Below are positions 20,266 through 28,540 of a DNA stretch of 64,000 bases, one piece after another. The DNA lies in the NCBI RefSeq assembly GCF_000142805.1, contig NC_013078.1, positions 186,001 through 250,000 of the forward strand, written 5' to 3'. The DNA is from Lachancea thermotolerans CBS 6340. Its lineage: Eukaryota > Ascomycota > Saccharomycetes > Saccharomycetales > Saccharomycetaceae. Position 1 is the stretch's first letter; each line of letters opens with the position of its first letter. Both the position numbers and the translations under genes were made by a program. The notes under the pieces are model-generated. The model was not told the DNA's origin. It was given only the letters and a program-made list of their open reading frames with translations, and made no database searches.

Positions 20266-21135
20266 TCAGGCCATGTAGATGGCCTCTAGCACAGGCCGCT
20301 CACAACGCGCACACGCGTTGCTGACGTGTGCAACGTAGTGCTGGAAGCAGGGTGCGTGCCACGCACCCTCGGCGCACTGACACTTGACGCCCCGGAGTGC
20401 GACCTCGTCGCACACAGTGCATACTGGAACCGTGTATTGTGTGCGCAAGTACTCTTGCAACTCTGAGAGAGCGCGCGTGGCTAGCCCAAAGTGGCCCTCG
20501 TTCGTCCGGTAAAACCAGCGCAGCTGGCACAGTCGCGTCAGCAGCCGCTCTGTTTCCAGTGGTCCCAGATCGTCGAACTGGAATAGCTGGCGTGCGCCGG
20601 CCGTGTAACTCACGCGAAACCGTAGCGATTTCGAGTCGAACTCCGCGCTCAGTTCGTCCCGCCCGCTGCCTGACTGCACAAGCGCCTCGTCCACCGACCG
20701 TTCTACCGCGCTCTTGGCGCCCCGCGCCTCCGCGACTTCCTGCCCGGCCTCGAGCATTTCGCGCACGCACCACTGCACGTACTTGAGCTCCTCGATGGTG
20801 AGCGGCGTGGCAAGCTTGGTGTCCCCCGACGGTGAAACGTCAACATACGCGTACATCCATGCGCCAAGCTGGTCCCGCTGTCGCACCAGCTTGTAGTCCA
20901 AGGCGCTTAGCCTGACGTTAAGTCTTCCTACCATTTTCACGACCTGTGCCTCGGTCTCGCTATCCTCCAGCTGTTCGCCGTCGCGCTCCAGAGTCTTGAG
21001 TGCTTTGGCAAGCGCCTTTTCGCTGCACACGCCGCGTCGGCTCAATACGTACTGTAGTAAGAACTTTCCCTTATCTTCGTAGCTCAATTGCGCTTCATCG
21101 CCTCCAGATTCCTCCCGGACTGCGTCTACTTCCAT
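20266..21135 (-). CDS. NSE1: Nse1, Smc5/6 complex RING-like subunit
   Basis: The 289-residue protein has winged-helix-type segments in the first two thirds and a variant RING at the C-terminus, with pairs CTVC, CQC, WHAPCFQHY and CARC between about residues 235 and 285. S. cerevisiae Nse1 (336 aa) pairs with Nse3 (MAGE) and Nse4 in the Smc5/6 complex, which is essential for chromosome maintenance and has ubiquitin-ligase-associated activity. The open frame begins 18 codons earlier at a TTG; the ATG at 21135 (MEVDAV) is used here. Codons are strongly GC-biased. It is divergent from SSK1 and convergent with PAM18, matching YLR007W-YLR008C. Confidence 0.91.
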   Translation of the reverse strand: MEVDAVREESGGDEAQLSYEDKGKFLLQYVLSRRGVCSEKALAKALKTLERDGEQLEDSETEAQVVKMVGRLNVRLSALDYKLVRQRDQLGAWMYAYVDVSPSGDTKLATPLTIEELKYVQWCVREMLEAGQEVAEARGAKSAVERSVDEALVQSGSGRDELSAEFDSKSLRFRVSYTAGARQLFQFDDLGPLETERLLTRLCQLRWFYRTNEGHFGLATRALSELQEYLRTQYTVPVCTVCDEVALRGVKCQCAEGAWHAPCFQHYVAHVSNACARCERPVLEAIYMA

Positions 21136-21259
21136 TTCTATCACACTATTTTGCTGATCGCATCGGCCTGTCACCGACGATATATACAATTTTTAATCCA
21201 GAACACATCTAGGCGTTATACCCTGCATAGAACAAATCAACACAATAAAACTGGAGATA

Positions 21260-23047
21260 ATGGCACAGAAAGTGGGTTTTCGGAGCCCGGTTCCAAGCCC
21301 ATCGGGCTTGGCAGTTCAGGTTCCCCATAAAGAGATTCGTCTCAAAGTGTGGGTGCGGCTGGACTCGCAGAAACTCCCTCCAGATACTATAAACCAGGCT
21401 ACTGCAATCGAGTTCGAGCGAGAAGACACAATAGACGACTTGAAAGACCGGATCTTCAGGAGGTTTCGTGACACGCGCTGGGCTCAAGAAAACGATAGTT
21501 TTGGGATCGCAATAGGGTGCTGGTGCGAGTGTGGGTTCGGAGCCACCAGCGCGGGCGACTTGAAAGATCTGCTGCTGCAGCCGGTGCCAAACATGGCCAG
21601 TAACGCTGCGCCGATAGATCTCAGCCACGCGCCACCATATATACGGCGCACCTCACGAACGTGCAGTCCACATGCCGCAACCTTGGGTACGCCTCCATCG
21701 TACTCTCCGCACCCGGCGCATCCCTCATACAACAAACTGCAGTGCAGCACACAGAGCTCGACGCCGCTGGCACAGTTGCGCCTAAGCGTGGGAGCGGGAA
21801 ATAAGGAGCTTGGGGGTGGTATGGACGGGTGCGCGCTGTCACCCGTACGACTGGGGTCTGCAAGAAGACTGTCGCGCACTGCAACCCCCGCGGTAGGCGA
21901 AGTGGATCCTGACAGTATTCCTCACCAGTCACTGCTGGAGCCCGATGAGCTTGTGTTCAATGTTTGTAAGAACCTCTTTGGTGGCGTGGCAGCGCAAACT
22001 GCTAACGACGCGCTGGTAGTTTTTTCAAACAATCCTGACATACCTCTGTTCGATGAAACTATGGACGGTGCGCCAATGGTAGAGGACCTTACCGACTACA
22101 AGCTGGTGGTTGACGAGGAGCAGCTTCGCAAACTGAGCCACACAAACGACGAGGAAAATATAGACTGCCCCAAGCAAGCGATCCTTTTACTGCCTCGTGG
22201 TTTTGAAGGCGACGTAAATCTACCTTCTCCCAATGTTGCAACTCCTAGCGCTTCATCGCCGCCGGCTTTAGAAGAGGTCTCGCCTGGCGCCGCTATATCA
22301 CCCACACAGCGAGTATCGCCGGTATTGATGACGTCTGCGCCGCTGGTCGAGGAGGAGATTGGGCTGGTACCGCCTCGGGACCCTATAGTACAACGTGAGG
22401 GCTCTCCCTTTATATTGAGCGCGATGGAGTCAGTTACTACCGAGTCTATAACAAGGGACAAAGTGTTTCCTAAGATTAGCGTTTTGGTCGTGGAGGATAA
22501 TATGATTAATCAAGCTATCCTGTCGTCCTTTCTGCGAAAGCACAAAATACACTACAAGGTGGCAAAAAACGGTGTGGAGGCTGTCGATCGATGGAAGGAA
22601 GGGGGTATGCACCTCATCCTCATGGATCTGGAAATGCCGCTACTTTCCGGTATTGACGCCGCGAAAGAGATTCGAAAGTTGGAGAAACAGAATGGAATTG
22701 GTACTGGAGACCCTCTTGGGAAGCACGCGGAACTGAAGGGCCTTACGTGCAAAGCGCCTGTCATTATTGTGGCGCTTACCGCGTCCAACTCTCAAACTGA
22801 CAAAACGGAAGCCCTCTTAGCAGGATGTAACGATTATTTGACAAAGCCTGTAAACCTTGACTGGCTAACCCGCAAAATAACAGAATGGGGATGTATGCAA
22901 GCCCTTATTGATTTTGATGATTGGAAGGACAACGATGAGAGGCTCAACTCCTGCATCGAACAGAAAGCGAAAGCGTCTCAAAAAACAACATCGACATCAA
23001 ACGCTTCAAAATCGACGAACCTCAACAAGAGAATAACAACCAGCTAG
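21260..23047 (+). CDS. SSK1: Ssk1, response regulator of the HOG pathway
   Basis: The 595-residue protein has an N-terminal half that is low in complexity and poorly conserved, then a receiver domain at about residues 405-545. The acidic pair Glu412-Asp413 (VVEDN) and the phospho-acceptor Asp456 (LMDLEMP) are present, with the conserved Lys in YLTKPVN. A short Ser/Thr/Lys tail follows. S. cerevisiae Ssk1 has 712 residues and its acceptor is Asp554. Phosphorylated by the Sln1-Ypd1 relay, it is inactive; unphosphorylated after osmotic shock, it activates Ssk2/Ssk22 and Hog1. It is divergent from NSE1 and tandem with APL1, as an inverted copy of the YLR006C-YLR007W order. Confidence 0.95.
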   Translation: MAQKVGFRSPVPSPSGLAVQVPHKEIRLKVWVRLDSQKLPPDTINQATAIEFEREDTIDDLKDRIFRRFRDTRWAQENDSFGIAIGCWCECGFGATSAGDLKDLLLQPVPNMASNAAPIDLSHAPPYIRRTSRTCSPHAATLGTPPSYSPHPAHPSYNKLQCSTQSSTPLAQLRLSVGAGNKELGGGMDGCALSPVRLGSARRLSRTATPAVGEVDPDSIPHQSLLEPDELVFNVCKNLFGGVAAQTANDALVVFSNNPDIPLFDETMDGAPMVEDLTDYKLVVDEEQLRKLSHTNDEENIDCPKQAILLLPRGFEGDVNLPSPNVATPSASSPPALEEVSPGAAISPTQRVSPVLMTSAPLVEEEIGLVPPRDPIVQREGSPFILSAMESVTTESITRDKVFPKISVLVVEDNMINQAILSSFLRKHKIHYKVAKNGVEAVDRWKEGGMHLILMDLEMPLLSGIDAAKEIRKLEKQNGIGTGDPLGKHAELKGLTCKAPVIIVALTASNSQTDKTEALLAGCNDYLTKPVNLDWLTRKITEWGCMQALIDFDDWKDNDERLNSCIEQKAKASQKTTSTSNASKSTNLNKRITTS

Positions 23048-23214
23048 TATCCCTGCTCGGTTGGACTAGTACTAGTGACGCATAAGTAGGAGAATGGACG
23101 TAATATTCAACAGAGTCGCGACAGACGGCCTCTGAGTTGATCTTGATTCGAAGTCTCAGTGAATAGCAGTCAATCACAACTACAAGCTACCGGAACGCCA
23201 GAACGAAGACCAGG

Positions 23215-25308
23215 ATGTCCGAACTGCGGCTGTTCTCGAAATGCAAAGCGTATGAGATTCGAGCGGAATTGCAGCAAACCAACATAAAGAAGCATCGAGC
23301 CTCGGCAACGAAGCGAAAAGATGCTCTAAGGAAGATCATAGCCAACCTTTCCATGGGTAACTTCGGCGAAATGGCCTTGCTTTTCCCTGATGTCCTCCGC
23401 TTCTGGCAGGTCGAAGACGATTTAGAAGTCAAGCGTATTTGCCACCACTACTTAGTTGCGATGGCTCCGACGAAGTCCGGGCACTTTGCAACAGCGTTGT
23501 CTATGGTTTTGGAAGATTTCAATTCCGGCACCGAAGCAGTGCAGATCCTTGCCTTGCGTACGCTGTCTTCGGTGCCCCTTCCCGCCTATCTCGAAGAGGC
23601 CTCCAAATGCGCGAGTGCCGTATTGCATCAACACTCAGAGCCTGAGGCCTTAAAGAAGGCAGCACTCTACGCATTGTTAAGGCTCGCGCAACTGGATTCT
23701 GAGCGCTCACAATTGCTCATGGGCATTGTAGGCAAGGTGCTTCAAAGCGCAAAGGAAAAGCCTTCAGTGCGGGCTCACGCTTTGTTCGTGCTCTATCAAG
23801 AGGAGGAGAGCAGCAGTGAGACAAGAACTATGGGCCTTGGTCGCGACTTGTGCCTCTCTATGCTGGAGTTGCTACCGAGGCTCAACGAATGGGATAATGG
23901 GCGGGTTTTGGACGCTCTCACAGCCAACTACGTGCCGCAAACTCACGATGACGCGCATTTTATGATAGACAAAGCGCTACCTCAGCTTCAGCATGCTAAC
24001 ACGTCTGTGGTTTTGAATGCTCTTAAGCTTATCGTCTTTTTAACGAACTACGTTGACCGCTTGAGTGAAAGCATTGTGAAGCAACTTTCCAGTTCTGTTA
24101 TAAGTCTTTTGAATAAACCACCGGAGTTGCAGTTTTTAGTGCTCCGTAATGTCATTCTGTTGTTACTTGGTAGAGAGAAACCTTTGCTAAAAGTTGACGT
24201 TCCATACTTTTTTGTTGAGTTCAATGACCCTATCTACATCAAAGACACCAAGCTCGAGATTCTGTACCTGCTTGCCAAGGAAGATAACTTGGCTCAGATT
24301 TTTCAAGAACTTAAGGAATATGCGACTGATATTGATATTCAGATGTCTCGCAAAGCCATCCGTGCCGTTGGAAACCTGGCTGTAAAGCTCAAAAACTCCG
24401 TCGACGAGTGCATCAATCTCTTACTGGATCTCCTCGACTTTGAAGTTGAGTATATTGTGCAAGAAATTATCTCTGTGTTCAAAAACGTCTTAAGAAGATA
24501 CCCCGAAAAGTCAAAGCTTTGTTTATATAAGCTTGTGCGTTTTACAGACTCCGTCCAGGAGCCGGAATCACGTAGCTCAATGATTTGGATCATCACCCAG
24601 TACTCGTCTCAACTTCCAAACTATTTTGAATTATTTGAAGGATTCAGCAACAACTTTCTTGAGGAATCACTGGAGGTTCAGTTTACAATACTAAGTTCAA
24701 CAGTTAAACTTTTCACCAGGCATCCTACGCCAGCGACGGAGAAGCTGTGCATCAACATTTTGAAATCATCAACTGAAAAGTTAGATAATCCTGATTTAAG
24801 AGACCGTGCGTTCATGTATTGGAGATTATTGTCCTGTACACAAAAGTCTGGAGGAAATATTCTAACCATGGACGCGGTTAGAGAGGTGGTTGACGGGAAC
24901 TTACCTCTAATCACTCTTAACTCCCGTTTGGATCCACATGTTATTGAAGAATTAGAGCTCAGCATTGGCACTATTGTTTCCATCTACCTAAAGCCCGTCA
25001 ACCAAGTTTTCAGGCTAAATAAGCCAAGGGTTCTGCCGAAAAGCCCCGCCCTAAACTCAGATAAAGACAACCTGGAAATTATAGCTGATGACACTCGGAG
25101 TCACTCTTCGAGCTTTACCGATGATAGCTCGTTGGCATCTCGCAGGCAGTCCTCTTCTCCTGTCAAAAAAATGGATGATTATGACAGGCCAGCAGAGGTC
25201 GTGAACCAGCTGAAGCTGAAAAGAAAAACCAGTAGCGCCACTTCTCTTTTGTCCAGAAAACCATCCGTACTTGGAAGAAAGCTATCTATGAAAAGACCAT
25301 TTGGTTGA
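23215..25308 (+). CDS. APL1: AP-2 adaptor complex beta subunit
   Basis: The 697-residue protein is a beta-adaptin made of HEAT-like repeats through about residue 600, with blocks ELQFLVLRNVILLLL and DIDIQMSRKAIRAVGNLAVK typical of the family. The ear domain is missing, as in S. cerevisiae Apl1 (700 aa). The Ser-rich tail ends KLSMKRPFG, nearly the same as S. cerevisiae KLSMKRPFS. These details separate it from the AP-1 beta (Apl2) and AP-3 beta (Apl6) proteins. It works in endocytic clathrin adaptor AP-2 with Apl3, Apm4 and Aps2. In S. cerevisiae APL1 is YJR005W, beside SAG1 and POL31, both also in this window. Confidence 0.96.
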   Translation: MSELRLFSKCKAYEIRAELQQTNIKKHRASATKRKDALRKIIANLSMGNFGEMALLFPDVLRFWQVEDDLEVKRICHHYLVAMAPTKSGHFATALSMVLEDFNSGTEAVQILALRTLSSVPLPAYLEEASKCASAVLHQHSEPEALKKAALYALLRLAQLDSERSQLLMGIVGKVLQSAKEKPSVRAHALFVLYQEEESSSETRTMGLGRDLCLSMLELLPRLNEWDNGRVLDALTANYVPQTHDDAHFMIDKALPQLQHANTSVVLNALKLIVFLTNYVDRLSESIVKQLSSSVISLLNKPPELQFLVLRNVILLLLGREKPLLKVDVPYFFVEFNDPIYIKDTKLEILYLLAKEDNLAQIFQELKEYATDIDIQMSRKAIRAVGNLAVKLKNSVDECINLLLDLLDFEVEYIVQEIISVFKNVLRRYPEKSKLCLYKLVRFTDSVQEPESRSSMIWIITQYSSQLPNYFELFEGFSNNFLEESLEVQFTILSSTVKLFTRHPTPATEKLCINILKSSTEKLDNPDLRDRAFMYWRLLSCTQKSGGNILTMDAVREVVDGNLPLITLNSRLDPHVIEELELSIGTIVSIYLKPVNQVFRLNKPRVLPKSPALNSDKDNLEIIADDTRSHSSSFTDDSSLASRRQSSSPVKKMDDYDRPAEVVNQLKLKRKTSSATSLLSRKPSVLGRKLSMKRPFG

Positions 25309-25393
25309 AAATATCAGACCGGCAGGGCCTGGCGCCCGCAGGGTGATGATGATGCTCATCTATAGATACAGTTTAGTATATGTTACAAACAAC

Positions 25394-26266
25394 TTAAAAC
25401 AGAAGAATTTTAACAGAGCTCTTCTTGCCTAGAAACTCTTTGAGGACTTTGAGGAGGGCTGTACAATCATCGCTTGTGAAAATAGTGTTCATTTTAGGGT
25501 CTAGATAGCTGGCATCCACGAAGATGTCCAGTTTGTCCTTACCCAGAAAGAACGCATCCGTCTCCTGCACGATCTTAAGCATCCTCCCGGGAGTTGCAGT
25601 AAAGAACTTCACCATCGCATCTCCTTTCTTCTTTCCTTTGTTTTTTGCTTGACGGTCTTTAGAGCTAGGTGCTTTAAGAAGTTGGTCAACCCTCGCTAAA
25701 TCTTCTTTCAGCTTATTCTTTGAAAACAGCTTCACAGCATTTTTGGAGCCTCCTAGGCCTCTGAATACATCAGCAACCCTAAGGTTAGACGTGGAGAGTA
25801 CGATCGCCCGAGGAGACTTGGAAAAGTTGTTCACAAAATCCAAAATATTATGCAGGCTGCGTTCCTTATCGTACCTCTCAGTCGAAATGAAGTCGGTTTT
25901 CTTGAAATACAGCTCTTCGAGCTCTAAGGCACTTAAATCGGGGTTCTTTTCCCTAATTAGAGTCCCAAGGTGCTCGGCGATACGTTCTGACGAGCTTCTA
26001 GGAAGTTGTTTCTTCTGCTCCCGGTCAGCCTCCAGTTTTTCCAACTTTTTTTGATGTACTTTTGATTTTGCTAGCTTCTTCTGACGCTTGCTCTGCGGCT
26101 GCTTTGCTGTCTCGTCCTCTTCGCCAGCTGAATGAGGCCGCTTTGCGTTTTCCGAATCGCTCGCGCTATGGTTTGGTTGTTCCTCGACGACATCGCCGAA
26201 GTTTTCACCCTCTGAGCTGTCGACTTGGTAGTCTAGTCCATCATCTAAGTCATCTCCTAACGGCAT
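25394..26266 (-). CDS. CMS1: Cms1, nucleolar 90S pre-ribosome factor
   Basis: The 290-residue protein has an acidic N-terminus (about 1-60), a Lys/Gln/Glu-rich helix near 60-100, and a degenerate DEAD-helicase-like domain in the C-terminal two thirds (RAIVLSTSNLRVADVFRGL). S. cerevisiae Cms1 (YLR003C) has 291 residues, was found as a high-copy suppressor of mcm10 and associates with 90S pre-ribosomes. The next gene on the left of the divergent pair is THI73, as in YLR003C-YLR004C, and both are on the same strand. A PAC motif lies 66 bp upstream of the ATG at 26266. Confidence 0.93.
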   Translation of the reverse strand: MPLGDDLDDGLDYQVDSSEGENFGDVVEEQPNHSASDSENAKRPHSAGEEDETAKQPQSKRQKKLAKSKVHQKKLEKLEADREQKKQLPRSSSERIAEHLGTLIREKNPDLSALELEELYFKKTDFISTERYDKERSLHNILDFVNNFSKSPRAIVLSTSNLRVADVFRGLGGSKNAVKLFSKNKLKEDLARVDQLLKAPSSKDRQAKNKGKKKGDAMVKFFTATPGRMLKIVQETDAFFLGKDKLDIFVDASYLDPKMNTIFTSDDCTALLKVLKEFLGKKSSVKILLF

Positions 26267-26331
26267 GTTGCTTGGGTATTGAATACTTGTTTGCAGTTGT
26301 TAAGGTGTTTTTTATTTCTTCAAAGTTCGAA

Positions 26332-26340
26332 GCTCATCGC
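26332..26340 (-). promoter_or_regulatory. PAC motif of CMS1
   Basis: GCTCATCGC is a perfect PAC element, 66 bp upstream of the CMS1 ATG. I see no strong RRPE beside it. Confidence 0.7.
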
Positions 26341-26431
26341 TTGAATTTCTGATTATTTTCAAATGAAAAACCCGACGTCAGAATAATTAATTATTATGTA
26401 CGTATACCTATAAGCATGAGTGAATAGTCTT

Positions 26432-27997
26432 CTAATAAACATACCTGAAACTTCTGTTCTCAATGTCAGTGAGATCCAAAAACTGATAACTGGAAGTAAC
26501 TTGTCCTTCTTGTTCACGGTCTCTTTTTTTGTTCTCTTTTTTGCAAAGATAACCGATGTACAACTGCAGAGGGACACATACACACTGCGTTACCAGCAGT
26601 GCAATCTTTGCAGGAATATACCGCGGGGCGGAAGACGTTCTAAACATTTGAGGGGCAACAATGCACGAAACGTTGTAAACCACCATGGTTATGGCGTTAC
26701 GGAAAACACGCTTAGAATAACCTGATGTGTTGCAGCTGTTCCAGATGTAGATATTGGTGATCACACAAGAGCCACTGTATAGCAGATACAGTGCAAATAG
26801 GTTGCCAATCTTGTGAGAAAGAGGGAGACATATCATCACAATGCACCCGATAATGGCAGGGATGTACATTGAAAAGGTGACCAGCGTGTAGTGGCCCCAT
26901 AGAGAGAGCATCTGTGTGGTGATCAAAATGATAAGCGCCGTGATGGCCCCAATAGGCAGTTGCAATAGAGCAGTCTCATACTTATCAAATCCAAAAGTTT
27001 GCGTTATGGTTACGGAGAATGTTCCAATCGCACCTGTCGAGATTTGAGAGCAAGCAGTGAGGAGCAGCATGGGGTAAGTGAGTTTGTCATGGAAGAAAAG
27101 TTCCTTCAACTGGTGTTTTTTGAACTTTTTGTTCTCCAGCCCTGTCTGGTTAGCTCGAATATGTTGCAAGACTTCAATCTTTTCCTTCTCATCCAGGAAC
27201 CAGGCGTTGGTGACGTTGTCTGGCAGGTACAAAAACGTGATAACACCAAAGAGCACTGTCACTAAGCCTACCACGAGAAACATGATCTGCCATGACGTGA
27301 AATCAGTCCCGTGATAATGGAGGAATCCAAAAGAGATGAGTCCGCCAACAATGTAACCTGTTCCTGCTTGCGTGGCCCAGAATCCAATCCGCGCGGACTG
27401 CTCTGACTTCGTGTAATACATGCCACTAATTGCTATGCACCCAACAGCGCTACTGGACTCGAAAAGCCCGAGCAGCGTCCTGACAATCATAAGCGATGCA
27501 TAGGATTTGCAGGCGCTGTGGCAAGCTAAGACCGCGCCCCAAAGAGTGATAAACACGCCCATTACCTTCGAGATTGGATACCGCTGAATACAGAAGGTCA
27601 CAAATGGCTCGGCAAAGATGTACGCCGCCGAGAAGATCGTTCCCAGGTTCGAGAACTCGTCTCCCTTCAAGTGCTGTTTGATGCCCATGGACGCCGCGTA
27701 GTTCAGCAGCGCCTTGTCCAGAAACATCAGCAAATACGTGCAGCACAGGAATGGTAGAATGAAGAAGTCCACCTTGCGCAGCAGCTTCGGCTCTAGTTCA
27801 TGGCTTCCGTAGTAGTTCTTGGCCATCTTCTCGGCTACGTCAACCGCGCTGGACTCGTCACTCAACGCGACGTTTTCCGCGTGCGCCCTCTTCAGATACT
27901 GCAAAGCAACATCCGCATCCTCTTCTGTACACACCGCATTCGTTTTCTCAGTGATCTGCTTCTTGCTGTTTTCAGATTCCGTAAGCGACGCTGACAT
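26432..27997 (-). CDS. THI73: MFS transporter of the allantoate-permease family, Thi73-like
   Basis: The 521-residue membrane protein has a cytosolic N-terminus of about 70 residues, then twelve hydrophobic segments, with a charged loop between the sixth and seventh. It belongs to the anion:cation symporter (Dal5/Tna1/Seo1) group. Length matches S. cerevisiae Thi73 (523 aa), whose expression is repressed by thiamine through Thi2/Thi3; its substrate is unsettled, with carboxylic acids suggested. Position next to CMS1 fits YLR003C-YLR004C. The C-terminal tail is short and acidic/basic. It is divergent from the GH92 gene. No motif fixes a substrate. Confidence 0.87.
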   Translation of the reverse strand: MSASLTESENSKKQITEKTNAVCTEEDADVALQYLKRAHAENVALSDESSAVDVAEKMAKNYYGSHELEPKLLRKVDFFILPFLCCTYLLMFLDKALLNYAASMGIKQHLKGDEFSNLGTIFSAAYIFAEPFVTFCIQRYPISKVMGVFITLWGAVLACHSACKSYASLMIVRTLLGLFESSSAVGCIAISGMYYTKSEQSARIGFWATQAGTGYIVGGLISFGFLHYHGTDFTSWQIMFLVVGLVTVLFGVITFLYLPDNVTNAWFLDEKEKIEVLQHIRANQTGLENKKFKKHQLKELFFHDKLTYPMLLLTACSQISTGAIGTFSVTITQTFGFDKYETALLQLPIGAITALIILITTQMLSLWGHYTLVTFSMYIPAIIGCIVMICLPLSHKIGNLFALYLLYSGSCVITNIYIWNSCNTSGYSKRVFRNAITMVVYNVSCIVAPQMFRTSSAPRYIPAKIALLVTQCVCVPLQLYIGYLCKKENKKRDREQEGQVTSSYQFLDLTDIENRSFRYVY

Positions 27998-28540
27998 TGT
28001 AACGAAAACTTCTTCTCAGCTGCCGACTACAAGAAGCTTAGAATGTTCTTCTTGCTGGTTTTATCCGTGGACAATGGTCAAGTCAGCTCATCATAAGACC
28101 CTTTCATTTCTGTTTCTTAAATACTTCATCTTACCACTCTTCTTCAGCTCATCAGCCGTTCTTTTCATCCAGCTTGCGGGAAACTGTAAGCATGGTTAGA
28201 AAAACTTAACTATATATGAGAGTAAATCTCTCGACCGAAAACATATAATTCGTTTGATGATCCGCACCTTTAATGCAGTTAACATTACTATCGTGAATTA
28301 GCCGGAACTGTGCACCAAATGAGGGTTTTAAGTACTCAGTTCCTCATTGTTGGGTTTTGCGTTCTTCTTGTGCGAAATATATGAATTAATGCATGGAAGC
28401 TTGTCCTGCATCTATATTGAGTTATGTAATCATACATGGGCGGGTAAATGCAAGGCACACAAAAATGCTCGAACACAAAGGCCAGGCTTGTCTGAAGCCT
28501 AAGCAGTGCTCAAGGAACATTGAAAAACAAGTTGCTGGAA
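27998..28540. other. Intergenic, divergent THI73 / GH92 promoters
   Basis: The 543 bp hold a TATA-like sequence (CTATATATG near 28211) on each orientation and AT-rich DNA. Nothing else recognisable. Confidence 0.5.
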
